The notes under the pieces are model-generated. The model had not been told where the DNA came from, made no database searches, and saw nothing but the letters and a program-made list of their open reading frames with translations. A stretch of 64,000 bases of DNA from Gp6-AA40 sp964505975. Its GTDB lineage: Bacteria; Acidobacteriota; Vicinamibacteria; Vicinamibacterales; UBA2999. Location of the stretch: positions 20,835 to 84,834 of the forward strand of contig CAZDLW010000003.1 of the NCBI GenBank assembly GCA_964505975.1, read 5' to 3'. Every line of letters starts with the position of its first letter. Positions within the stretch are counted from its first letter, which is position 1. Positions 34,704-43,196 of this stretch are shown piece by piece. The position numbers and the translations under genes were made by a program.

Positions 34704-35644
34704 GGGACACCGTCACGTTCTCGATCGTCATCCCGACCTACAATCGCGCGCCGTTCGTGACCCGTGCCATCGCCAGCTGCCTGCGCCAGCGCCATTCGGC
34801 GTTCGAGGTCCTTGTCGTCGACGACGGGTCGAGCGACGGGACCGCGGGCGCGGTTTCCGAAATCACCGATCCTCGAGTGCGGCTCTTCGTTCAACCAGTC
34901 AATCGCGGCGTGTCTCCCGCGCGGAATCTCGCAGTCGAGCGTGCGCGCGGCGAGTGGATTGTGTGCCTGGACAGCGACGACGAACTGACCTCCGATGCGC
35001 TCGCGCTCATGGACGGGGAGATGCAGTGGGCGCCAGAGGGCGTGCAGGCGTTTCGCTTCATGTGCCGCTTCGACGACGGCTCCCTCTCCCCTGCCCCCCC
35101 GTTGCGCCGGGAGGTGTGGGATTACGAGGCGTATCTCCGATGGGCGGAGGACGTGTGTCTTCGCGGCGCGCAGGAGACATTACTCTGCATCAGGCGCCAG
35201 ACGTTCGATACCGTCCGGTTTCCCGACGGGCACGCCCTGGAACCGCTGTACCATATGGACTTCGCCTCACGCTTTCTGACGGCGAGCAGTCCTGCTGTTG
35301 CGCGTCTCTATCACAGCGATGCACCCGACCAGTTGACGCGGCCGAACGTGGCACGGACGCTCGCAACAGCGGTCGACCATGCCAGAAGCCTCGAAACGCT
35401 GTTGGAGCGTCACGGCGAGGCACTGGCACGCTGGGCTCCGGGTCTGTTCGCCATGTACACTCGTGGACTTGCCACCCAGCAGTTTCTCGCCGGCGATCGC
35501 ATAGCGGGCGTCAGAACGATCCATCGACTGATTCGTACGAGAGGCGGGTCAGTAGGCGCGTGGACGGTCCTCGGCTTGGGACTGATCGGCCGTCGCACGC
35601 TGGCGCACGCCCAGGCGCATCGGAGGCGCGCGCGAGCGTCTTGA
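34700..35644 (+). CDS. GT2 family glycosyltransferase
   Basis: A 314-residue GT-A enzyme. FSIVIPTYNRAPFVTRAI starts the fold, VLVVDDGSSDGTA is the nucleotide loop, NRGVSPARNLAVE the conserved middle, and VCLDSDDELT the DXD motif. The ATG at 34700 overlaps the upstream methyltransferase stop. Its open frame reaches back to 34523, but the upstream residues are not GT2-like. Length and motifs are normal for the family; specificity cannot be read. Confidence 0.88.
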   Translation: MRDTVTFSIVIPTYNRAPFVTRAIASCLRQRHSAFEVLVVDDGSSDGTAGAVSEITDPRVRLFVQPVNRGVSPARNLAVERARGEWIVCLDSDDELTSDALALMDGEMQWAPEGVQAFRFMCRFDDGSLSPAPPLRREVWDYEAYLRWAEDVCLRGAQETLLCIRRQTFDTVRFPDGHALEPLYHMDFASRFLTASSPAVARLYHSDAPDQLTRPNVARTLATAVDHARSLETLLERHGEALARWAPGLFAMYTRGLATQQFLAGDRIAGVRTIHRLIRTRGGSVGAWTVLGLGLIGRRTLAHAQAHRRRARAS

Positions 35645-35672
35645 AGTCTCGTCAACAACGTGTCGCGTCGCG

Positions 35673-35963
35673 GTGCGATTCGCCAACGTCGCCACAGCGG
35701 TCTGGTGTTCCGATCCGGACGCGGGTCAGTCCGTGTCCTCGTGTCCCGATGGCGTCCTGGTGCTGAAGGTCGCCCAACGGCAGTGGATGCTCAGAGCTTC
35801 ACTCCCCGGTGACTTGCCCCGGTCCTCGGTCCGGTTCCGTCGCTCCCACGACGGCGGCTTGGAACGCTCAGAGCCGATGACATACCGGCGCCCCGTGCGG
35901 TCCCGCATGATGGACACAATGCGACAACACAGTCGAGTCTCCTGCCGGCGGATAGCTTCATGA
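35673..35963 (+). CDS. possible small hypothetical protein
   Basis: A GTG-started frame of 96 codons fills the 315-bp gap between the GT2 gene and the spermidine-synthase-like gene. It ends with a TGA that overlaps the next ATG (ATGA at 35960), an arrangement common here. Third positions are mostly G or C. The product is Arg- and Ser-rich (LKVAQRQWMLRASLPGDL in the middle), with no recognised domain or membrane segment. Frames on the other strand are also open, so this may be noncoding. No function is proposed. Confidence 0.3.
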   Translation: MRFANVATAVWCSDPDAGQSVSSCPDGVLVLKVAQRQWMLRASLPGDLPRSSVRFRRSHDGGLERSEPMTYRRPVRSRMMDTMRQHSRVSCRRIAS

Positions 35964-38368
35964 AATCAGTAGTTGTTGGTATGGAGGCCTCCGGCCGGGA
36001 TGGGGTCCAGAGGTGGCAGATCGGCCTGTATCTGATCTTCTTCGTGGGTGGCATGCCAGCGCTGATCTATCAAGTGGCGTGGCAGCGCGTGCTGACCCTC
36101 TACTTCGGCGTCGACATCTATTCCACATCTGTGATCGTCGCCACGTTCATGTTTGGCCTGGGTATCGGTTCCCTCATTGGCGGGTGGCTCGCTGACCGCG
36201 TGTCGAAGCCGGTGATGTACTACGCCGGTATCGAGGTCCTGATGGGCGGCTTCGGGTTCCTGAGCGTGCCACTATTTTCCGCCGTGGGGCAGTGGCTCGG
36301 CGGCGGAGCCCTCGCGACAGTCATCGTCGTGGACTTCGTACTGCTGCTCGTGCCGACAACGCTCATGGGCATGACGCTTCCTCTCATGTGCCGCGTGATT
36401 ATCGGCCAGGATCGCACGATCGGCCGCCACCTTTCCTGGCTGTACGGCGTGAACACGCTCGGTGCCGCAGTCGGTGCACTGGTGTCGGCGTACGTACTCA
36501 TCGGAATCGTCGGCCTCGACGGCGCCACTCGGCTCGCTGCGTGGTTGAACATCGTTTTGGCGGTAGCGGTGTACGTCCTTGTCGCCAGTATGGGGGCGGG
36601 CGTCGCGAGAGAACAGACGGCCGTCGCGCCAGCGTCCGTCCCGGAACAGCACTCTCGAGACAGCGGAGGACAGACGGTTCTGGACTACCGGTGGGTACTC
36701 GTGTTCGCTGGCCTGTCCGGCTTCACGGCTCTTGGGTACGAGATTGTTTGGTACCGAGTTCTCGGCATCATCCTGCACAGCACGGTCTATGTCTTCGGAA
36801 CGATTCTCTTCTTCTTCCTCGCCGGCATGGCGGTGGGCTCACTGCTGGCCCGTAAGCATATCGACGCCGGCCGATGCATCGAGCGCTTTGGCCTGTGCCA
36901 GCTCGGCATCAGCGCATACGCATTCGTGCTCTTCACGCTACTTGGTCACTTCAGTGGATTGCCGGGAGTGCGACACGTCCTCGCGGCGTCGTTCTTCACG
37001 ACGTTCCATCCGTCGCCGGAGCTGATCGCCGGGCACGTCGATCTCTTTTCCCTGTACTCCGTCGCCTCGATCGGGATCTGGGCGCTTGTGATCGTCGGCG
37101 TACCGGCGGTTCTGATGGGCTACGGCTTCACGAATCTGATGCGCGAAGGTGCCCAACACGTGCAGAGACTTGGGCGTGCGATCGGCGGAGTGTACTTCGC
37201 GAACATTCTGGGGTCGACCCTCGGAAGTCTGACGATTGGCTTCGGCGTCATTCATTACGCCGGCAGCGAGGCAGCCTTGAAGCTCCTGATCGTCTTGGGC
37301 ACGCTCGTGCCCTTGGTCATCTTCATGAGGGCACGACCGGTTGCGGGATCGTCGCGAGGGTCGAGGGCCGCGGCGCCACGCCGTTTGGTGGTGGCCGCCA
37401 TCGCGCTCGTGATGCTCGCGGTATTCACATTCCCGGGCAGGACCGCGATTATCAAGGCCATTCACCTCGCCGATTTCGAGATGGTGGACTTCATGGGGCT
37501 GGAGGACCGGACGGGCGTGTCGGTGCTGCGCCGCCAGCACGAGATCATCGCGTTTTCCCAAGAGCAGATCGTGTTGGGAGAAGAGCGCCTGTACATCGAC
37601 GGCTCCCATCATGGTCAGGCGCCGACTACGGGGCTCCAGGAGGACGGCGGCGTGACCGTGGCCCTCGCTGCTCACGAGGCGCCTCGGCGCGTCCTCGCCA
37701 TCGGCCTCGGTGACGGCCAGATGGCGTTGTCGGCTGTCCGGTCACCGGACGTGGAAGAAGTCGTCATCGTCGAGTTGAACGGTACTCTCGACCGTGTATT
37801 GTTGCGGACGAGCCAAGGACGGACCGTGTTGAGCTCGGAAAAGACGAAATATGTCGTCGATGACGGCAGACGATGGCTGCTCGCGAACCCCGACGAGAAA
37901 TTCGATCTGATCATGATGTTTCCCTTGCACGCCGCGCATGCACATAGTGGAACTCTGTACTCAATCGAGTTCTTCGGCCTGCTCACGAAACATCTCAACC
38001 ATGGTGGAATCGTGTTCTTGAGAACGACCGACCTGTATTCGACAGCAAGAACGCTTGCGTTCGCGTTTCCACACGTGCTCCGGCTTGGCGACAGCGCCTA
38101 TCTCGCGAGCACGGGAAGCATGCGGTTCCGAGTTGATCGGTTGCCGTCTTCGCCTGAAGAGGTTCCACAACTTATCAGGGCCGACCGCCGCGACATTCTC
38201 GCCCACACGGAGCAGGCGCGGATCAACACGGACCTGCGGCCGAATAGCGAGTACTACATCACATACCCATTCGTGGCCGCTCTACAGACGAGGATACGGC
38301 CACCTGAGCCGTACAAATCTGAACCGGCGCACCGGTTTCGGGGGCTCATCGGCGGAGGAGTGGAGTGA
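35960..38368 (+). CDS. membrane protein with C-terminal spermidine synthase-like domain
   Basis: An 802-residue fused membrane/spermidine-synthase-like protein. The N-terminal two thirds has about 12-14 helices, starting IGLYLIFFVGGMPALIYQVAW. Two internally related halves are visible (GMPALIYQVAWQRVL and GFTALGYEIVWYRVLG). After about residue 540 comes a Rossmann domain with VLAIGLGDGQMALSAV, VVIVELNGTLDRV and YVVDDGRRWLL, similar to polyamine synthases. The soluble aminopropyltransferase Asp pair is only partly kept. Such fusions are common in Acidobacteria and Deltaproteobacteria, and their substrate is not known. The next gene overlaps as GTGA at 38365. Confidence 0.85.
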   Translation: MKSVVVGMEASGRDGVQRWQIGLYLIFFVGGMPALIYQVAWQRVLTLYFGVDIYSTSVIVATFMFGLGIGSLIGGWLADRVSKPVMYYAGIEVLMGGFGFLSVPLFSAVGQWLGGGALATVIVVDFVLLLVPTTLMGMTLPLMCRVIIGQDRTIGRHLSWLYGVNTLGAAVGALVSAYVLIGIVGLDGATRLAAWLNIVLAVAVYVLVASMGAGVAREQTAVAPASVPEQHSRDSGGQTVLDYRWVLVFAGLSGFTALGYEIVWYRVLGIILHSTVYVFGTILFFFLAGMAVGSLLARKHIDAGRCIERFGLCQLGISAYAFVLFTLLGHFSGLPGVRHVLAASFFTTFHPSPELIAGHVDLFSLYSVASIGIWALVIVGVPAVLMGYGFTNLMREGAQHVQRLGRAIGGVYFANILGSTLGSLTIGFGVIHYAGSEAALKLLIVLGTLVPLVIFMRARPVAGSSRGSRAAAPRRLVVAAIALVMLAVFTFPGRTAIIKAIHLADFEMVDFMGLEDRTGVSVLRRQHEIIAFSQEQIVLGEERLYIDGSHHGQAPTTGLQEDGGVTVALAAHEAPRRVLAIGLGDGQMALSAVRSPDVEEVVIVELNGTLDRVLLRTSQGRTVLSSEKTKYVVDDGRRWLLANPDEKFDLIMMFPLHAAHAHSGTLYSIEFFGLLTKHLNHGGIVFLRTTDLYSTARTLAFAFPHVLRLGDSAYLASTGSMRFRVDRLPSSPEEVPQLIRADRRDILAHTEQARINTDLRPNSEYYITYPFVAALQTRIRPPEPYKSEPAHRFRGLIGGGVE

Positions 38369-39042
38369 ATCGGGCTCTCTATTCCCGACTGGTCAAGCGT
38401 GTGTTTGACGCCATCGGTGCCGGCACGTTGTTGGTCATCGCTGCTCCGGTCATGGCCGGAATCGCGGTCACGATTTGGGCGACCATGGGACGACCGGTTC
38501 TATATGGGCAGGTGCGTCCGGGGCTTCATGAACGGCCGTTTCGTGTCTGGAAATTCCGGACGATGTCAGAGGCGAGAGACAGCGATGGACGACTTCTCTC
38601 CGACGGCGAGCGGCTGACGGCCGTTGGGCGGTGGCTTCGCGAACGGAGTCTGGACGAGCTTCCACAGTTGCTCAACGTGCTCGTGGGCGACATGAGCCTG
38701 GTCGGTCCGCGTCCGCTCCTTCTGAGATATCTGGATCGGTACTCTCCCAACCAGCGACGCCGGCATGCCGTACGGCCTGGCATCACAGGCTGGGCGCAGG
38801 TCAACGGGCGCAATGCAGCCGACTGGGACATGCGCCTCGAGTACGATGTGTGGTACGCGCAGAACGCCTCGTTGACGCTCGACTGCCGGATCCTCTTGTT
38901 GACGGTTCGGAGCCTGCTCGATCGCGGCGACGTCTTCGCTGGTGCAGGGGCTGAACTGGATGAGTTTTGGGGCACTCACGGCGTGCCAGGTGCTGGACCG
39001 CGCGCCTACCCGGTGGAGTCTGACGAGCGGACGCGACGATGA
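38365..39042 (+). CDS. initiating undecaprenyl-phosphate sugar phosphotransferase (WcaJ/PglC-type)
   Basis: A monotopic phosphoglycosyl transferase of 225 residues that starts repeat-unit synthesis by moving a sugar-1-phosphate to undecaprenyl phosphate. One N-terminal hydrophobic helix (VFDAIGAGTLLVIAAPVMAGIAV) is followed by VLYGQVRPGLHERPFRVWKFRTM, SLDELPQLLNVLVGDMSLVGPRP, RHAVRPGITGWAQVNGRN and YDVWYAQNASLTLDCRILLLT. It is the short PglC-like form without the extra N-terminal helices of WcaJ. GTGA overlap with the upstream gene. It is the only initiating transferase in the window, so the Wzy-type glycan of region B probably depends on it. Confidence 0.93.
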   Translation: MNRALYSRLVKRVFDAIGAGTLLVIAAPVMAGIAVTIWATMGRPVLYGQVRPGLHERPFRVWKFRTMSEARDSDGRLLSDGERLTAVGRWLRERSLDELPQLLNVLVGDMSLVGPRPLLLRYLDRYSPNQRRRHAVRPGITGWAQVNGRNAADWDMRLEYDVWYAQNASLTLDCRILLLTVRSLLDRGDVFAGAGAELDEFWGTHGVPGAGPRAYPVESDERTRR

Positions 39043-39277
39043 AGACCCAGGGAGAGTTCTGGTGGGCGACTTAGGAGTGTCGTCGTCACCGGGGGTCTTT
39101 CTGGCTGGACTACTCACACGACCGCGTGCAGGTACAGACGTTCGGAGTCGCGCTCCAGACGGCCGGTTCCGTCAAGGGAGCTGAGTATATGAAAGGACCA
39201 TTGGCCCTCTCGCAGCACCGGAGAGAGTGTCGTCGTTCCAGCGACCGTATGCTCCGCACCTGGCCGTGGTTGCCAGC

Positions 39278-40852
39278 CTAATGGACGATCCGTACGTTTG
39301 GAGGAGGTGGCGGAGGCTCCACTTCGGATACCGATCGAGACTGTAGCCATCGGGGTTCCAGCAGTCTGGCGAAGTCCTCCAGCCACATTTCGATATTCGT
39401 TCGAAACTTCTGGCCAGGCGCGACGGTGTGAGGATTCGCTGGAACGTCGAGCAATCGGATATGTTGCGCCAGAATGGGATGTCCGCCCATATCGCTTTCA
39501 CTCTTGACCCTTCCACCCATGTTGTTGGTGTCGCGAGTGAGCCCGGCCTGGGCCTGAGCAACGGCGGCCTGATCGACGCGATCACGATCGAGCGGGCGAG
39601 CGCCGGCATTGGCGAACACGAATGCGGGCACATCCTCGGTCGCGAGGATGGAGTAGTTGAACTGAGCATGCCAGGACGGCTCGGCACTTGGCGCCAACGC
39701 GGAACGCAATGTGTTGAGGTCGGTGACGCCGGCGTATCGTGAGCCGAGGTTGTTGCAGACCGTGCTCGGCAGCACTCCGGCCCACTGTCCGTCTTCATCG
39801 GGACCGGTGAACCCGTCTTTCAGATGCGGCGATTGATTCCCACGCATCCACAGTTCGTGGCGTTGATAAGTCAGATTGTCTCGATTGATGTTGAGGAAGA
39901 ACGGCTTCTGAGACGTGGAGCTCCCGTTCCCGATGCCTTGCGACGGAATGACCACGTTATTGACGTAAGCCAAGTACGAGCTATGTTTGGCGTCGGTGTC
40001 GGTACTGTGTCCACCTCCGCAGGAATTGGGCCAGAACATCGTAAACGTATAGTCTTCTGCCTCGTCACCGGGGCCAGAACCGTATATCACATTGTTGAAC
40101 ATACTGCCGAGAGAGGCGATTTGACCGCCAGGTCCTGTAATCGGCTGCCGATGACTGTTGTGAACATATAGATTTCTCGCGTGTGTAGCACGCTCTCGAA
40201 TCGCGCCGCCCATGCCAGTGTAGGAGCCACCGCGATCGAGACCAAACGCACCAATGGAATCAAGTACGCTCGAGTCCGATGAAAATATCAACCAGTTCAT
40301 ATACATGTTCCACGCGACCGACACATGGTCCAAGATGACATGACTCGAGGAGTAACCGATCCCCCCATCCATCCCAGACTGGATCGTCCCCCATCCTCCT
40401 AGCGGCATTCCACCCGTGCCTGTACGAAACCGAAGATGCTGCACAACCACATGAGAGGTCGTGATCACGAGCGGCCAGCCACGGATGTTGATGCCCGGTG
40501 ACGGCGCTGTCTGCCCAGCGATCGTGATATAGGGGCTCCTGACGTAGAGCGTCGACCGCAACGCAATCGTCCCACTCGTCTCGAAAATGACGATACGTGG
40601 ACCAGCGGCCTCCACCGCGGCCCTGAGCGATCCAGGTCCGCTGTCGCTCAGGTTCGTGACTCGAAGAATGGCTCCGCCGCGTCCGCCAGGTGTGTCGATG
40701 CCGTACCCCTGATAATGCGGGCGGTAGCCTCCGTAATCGGGCGTCGACGTGCCCATGGAGGAGCCTGGTTGCACTAGAGCGCCGGCTAACACGATGGTCG
40801 CGGCTAGTCTCACGCGATGAGCACGTATCTGAGGCACGGGATCGAACTCCAC
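39278..40852 (-). CDS. secreted pectate lyase-like beta-helix protein
   Basis: A 524-residue protein with a signal peptide (about residues 14-33, LAATIVLAGALVQPGSSMG). Right-handed parallel beta-helix sequence follows: AILRVTNLSDSGPGSLRAAV, then YITIAGQTAPSPGINIRG, VVVQHLRFRTG, VILDHVSVAWNMYMNW and NLYVHNSHRQPITGPGG. These are the pectate lyase/PL1-type motifs with an altered active-site region. The C-terminus has six Pro in a row. It would cut an acidic polysaccharide outside the cell. It converges on the sugar-phosphotransferase gene, and its base composition looks lower in GC than its neighbours. Confidence 0.85.
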   Translation of the reverse strand: MEFDPVPQIRAHRVRLAATIVLAGALVQPGSSMGTSTPDYGGYRPHYQGYGIDTPGGRGGAILRVTNLSDSGPGSLRAAVEAAGPRIVIFETSGTIALRSTLYVRSPYITIAGQTAPSPGINIRGWPLVITTSHVVVQHLRFRTGTGGMPLGGWGTIQSGMDGGIGYSSSHVILDHVSVAWNMYMNWLIFSSDSSVLDSIGAFGLDRGGSYTGMGGAIRERATHARNLYVHNSHRQPITGPGGQIASLGSMFNNVIYGSGPGDEAEDYTFTMFWPNSCGGGHSTDTDAKHSSYLAYVNNVVIPSQGIGNGSSTSQKPFFLNINRDNLTYQRHELWMRGNQSPHLKDGFTGPDEDGQWAGVLPSTVCNNLGSRYAGVTDLNTLRSALAPSAEPSWHAQFNYSILATEDVPAFVFANAGARPLDRDRVDQAAVAQAQAGLTRDTNNMGGRVKSESDMGGHPILAQHIRLLDVPANPHTVAPGQKFRTNIEMWLEDFARLLEPRWLQSRSVSEVEPPPPPPNVRIVH

Positions 40853-41330
40853 TGGATAGGGATGATAGCGACTCGCTGGAGCAAGCTTGCCTCCAGAGAC
40901 AGATTACCTGGACCTGCACATTCTCGCACCTTCAGACCACGAGGCGGCACCACTTCGACCATGATTCCGTTACCATCTCGACAACATTCCCACACTTGTG
41001 TCGGGTCAGGTCACGAAGCGTGGGTGTTGGGCATGTGCGGGCTACGCTCCGGTCTCCGACAGCCTCCCCTACTATCGTCGTTGCCGTTCCGGTGGTATAG
41101 CCCATGCTATAGCTGATGGGACCGTCTCGGGTAGCTCGAGTTGTGCGAAGGGCCCGACAGCAGGATCGATGGTTCAGCACGATAGAAGAGGGATACGGAG
41201 GTCTGATGCGGTGGAAGGTCTGAGACTGGCAAGTGTCGCGCCAGGAGTTTCGACAGTGCCGGACGTGGCGTCGAGGATCGAAGGCGTCTCGGAACGAGCT
41301 CGTCATGGCGCCAGGCAGGGCTTCACGTCA
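40853..41330. other. intergenic region between divergent genes
   Basis: About 480 bp separates the lyase gene (- strand) from the likely start of the GT4 gene. It is lower in GC than most of the window and should hold divergent promoters. An open + frame from 40998 runs into the GT4 gene, but its residues before about 41331 do not look like a protein. I see no RNA gene or repeat. Confidence 0.4.
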
Positions 41331-42533
41331 TTGCGAGTGGCTCTGGAACAGCATTTTGTGGAGGTCGAGGGGTGGATCTACACCGACATCGCATTCGGGT
41401 ACGACTACTGGCGGGAGTACTTGGCCGTGTTCGAGTCTGTCCACCCGATTGCTCGCGTACGAGTCGCTCGAGATGTACCAGACGGTTGGATCCGCGCGGA
41501 CGGCCCAGGCGTACACTTCCACCGCGTGTACGACTACCGAGGATTCTGGCGGTTTCTGGGTTGTTTCCCGAGAGTCATCCGCGACTGCCGGCGGGCTCTT
41601 GCGGGACCGGGGCCTGTCCTGCTCAGAACAGGCAATATTTCACTGATGTGCTGGTTGAACTTGGTGCTCTCCCGACGGCCGTACGCGATCGAGGTCGTTG
41701 GGCACGCGGGCGAAGGTGCCGCGACCGTACCGAGTATTCGGCGCTTTGGACTCGGTCGTGTGATTGCGGGCGTGCTTCACCAGACCTGCCGTATTCAGGC
41801 CTGGCAGGCTGAGTGCGCCAGCTACGTGAGCGAGTTCGTCCAGAGGCTGTACCCAACCGGCAACGGCCGCGAGTGGGTGTTTTCGGGCGTCAAATTGACG
41901 GATGGCTCATTTGGCCGTCCACGCCAGCGCGCTGATTTCGGGGAGAGTCCACTGCGGATTATCTCCGTCGGCCGGATCGAACGCGAGAAAGGGCACCATG
42001 TCGCGGTCGAAGCAGTTGCGTTGCTTGCGCGGCGGAATGTCCCGGTTCGGCTGTCCCTGGTCGGGCCCGGGAGTCAGATCGAACCGCTCCGCCAACTAGC
42101 GAATCACTTGGGCATCGCGGATCGAGTGCAATTGCTAGGTTTGGTACCACCCGGGGATCGATTGCAAGCGCTCCTGCGGGACAATCACCTCTTTGTCCTG
42201 CCGTCGTTGACCGAGGGCATGCCCCGGGCGCTCTTGGAGGCAATGGCGACAGGTCTGCCGGCGATCGGTTCCTCAGTCGGCGGCGTCGTCGAGATCCTCG
42301 ACCCGGATGCCCTGGTGCCGCCCAACTATCCGCAGGCGTTGGCCGATCGGATCGCGACATTGGCACGCTCACCCGACAAGATGGCCGCATTGTCCGCTCG
42401 TGGCTTCGCGACGACTCAGCAGTATCGCAAACACATCATGGACGAGCGAAAGAGAGCGTTCTGGTATTGTCTCGCGGAGCGCTCAGCGCGCGACGATCGC
42501 CCCCCATCGGGCCGGAGCCTATGCAACAGCTGA
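41331..42533 (+). CDS. GT4-family glycosyltransferase
   Basis: A 400-residue GT-B enzyme when started at TTG 41331 (RVALEQHFVEVEGWIYTDI), a normal length. ATG 41169 and GTG 41337 are alternatives. The linker to the second half is LRIISVGRIEREKGHHVAVEA, then LSLVGPGSQIEPLRQL. The donor-binding motif is LPSLTEGMPRALLEAMATGLPAIGS, with the E-x7-E glutamates. It overlaps the acetyltransferase downstream by 13 bp, so the two are coupled. Confidence 0.87.
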   Translation: MRVALEQHFVEVEGWIYTDIAFGYDYWREYLAVFESVHPIARVRVARDVPDGWIRADGPGVHFHRVYDYRGFWRFLGCFPRVIRDCRRALAGPGPVLLRTGNISLMCWLNLVLSRRPYAIEVVGHAGEGAATVPSIRRFGLGRVIAGVLHQTCRIQAWQAECASYVSEFVQRLYPTGNGREWVFSGVKLTDGSFGRPRQRADFGESPLRIISVGRIEREKGHHVAVEAVALLARRNVPVRLSLVGPGSQIEPLRQLANHLGIADRVQLLGLVPPGDRLQALLRDNHLFVLPSLTEGMPRALLEAMATGLPAIGSSVGGVVEILDPDALVPPNYPQALADRIATLARSPDKMAALSARGFATTQQYRKHIMDERKRAFWYCLAERSARDDRPPSGRSLCNS

Positions 42534-43102
42534 TCTACCAGGTGCGGTATGCGCTGCCATTGTGGTTGATCGGACTGCTCAGCGACTGGTGGCCCGACAA
42601 TCGGGTGACAATCCGCCTTCGCGGCGGGATGTGCCGTCCCTTCTTCAAGCGATGCGGCAAACGATTCACATGCGCCCGCCGTGTGACGTTTCTCAACACC
42701 CCTGGAATCGAGATCGGCGAGAACGTGTACGTGGCTACCGGAGCGTGGATCGACGGCATCGGAGGCGTGACCATCGGTGACGAAGTCAAGATTAGCCCTT
42801 ACGTGGTGATCGCCTCCAGCTCGCACTGTTTCAGGAACGGCTCAGTGGCCCAGGGGGGGGCACTCGCCGCCCCCATTTCTGTCGGTCGGGGCAGTTGGAT
42901 TGCTTCCCACGCGATACTTGTCGGAGGCACGCGGATCGGCAACGGCTGTCTCGTTGCGGGCAATGCGGTTGTCACCCGCGACGTACCCGACCACATGATG
43001 GTTGGTGGCGTGCCGGCGAGCATCGTGGGTCCGGTGCCCGAGCGCGTGCCCACGCACTTTGCCCGGTTCACCGAGACCGCGGAGACGACCGAGGGTGGGT
43101 GA
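42521..43102 (+). CDS. hexapeptide-repeat O-acetyltransferase (WcaF/LbH type)
   Basis: A 193-residue left-handed beta-helix acyltransferase. Hexapeptide turns are seen as IEIGENVYVATGAWI, GGVTIGDEVKISPYVVI, then ISVGRGSWIASHAILVGGTRIGNGCLVAGNAVV and VGGVPASIVG. The catalytic His sits in SSSHCF. An N-terminal amphipathic helix precedes the repeats. The ATG at 42521 has GGAG 7 bp upstream and overlaps the GT4 stop. It likely acetylates a sugar added by a neighbouring glycosyltransferase, using acetyl-CoA. Confidence 0.9.
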   Translation: MQQLIYQVRYALPLWLIGLLSDWWPDNRVTIRLRGGMCRPFFKRCGKRFTCARRVTFLNTPGIEIGENVYVATGAWIDGIGGVTIGDEVKISPYVVIASSSHCFRNGSVAQGGALAAPISVGRGSWIASHAILVGGTRIGNGCLVAGNAVVTRDVPDHMMVGGVPASIVGPVPERVPTHFARFTETAETTEGG

Positions 43103-43196
43103 AACACGGTCTGAGCCGAGTCTCCTGTCCGGCGCGGTCACCAGACCGGAATCGGCGCGCCCCTTCGAGACCGGTGGGGAGGCTCAGGGTCATTAC

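Noticed and set aside
34468..35766. 432-codon + strand open frame overlapping the GT2 gene
   Set aside because: The GT2 frame has all expected motifs; this one is Arg/Ser-rich with no similarity.
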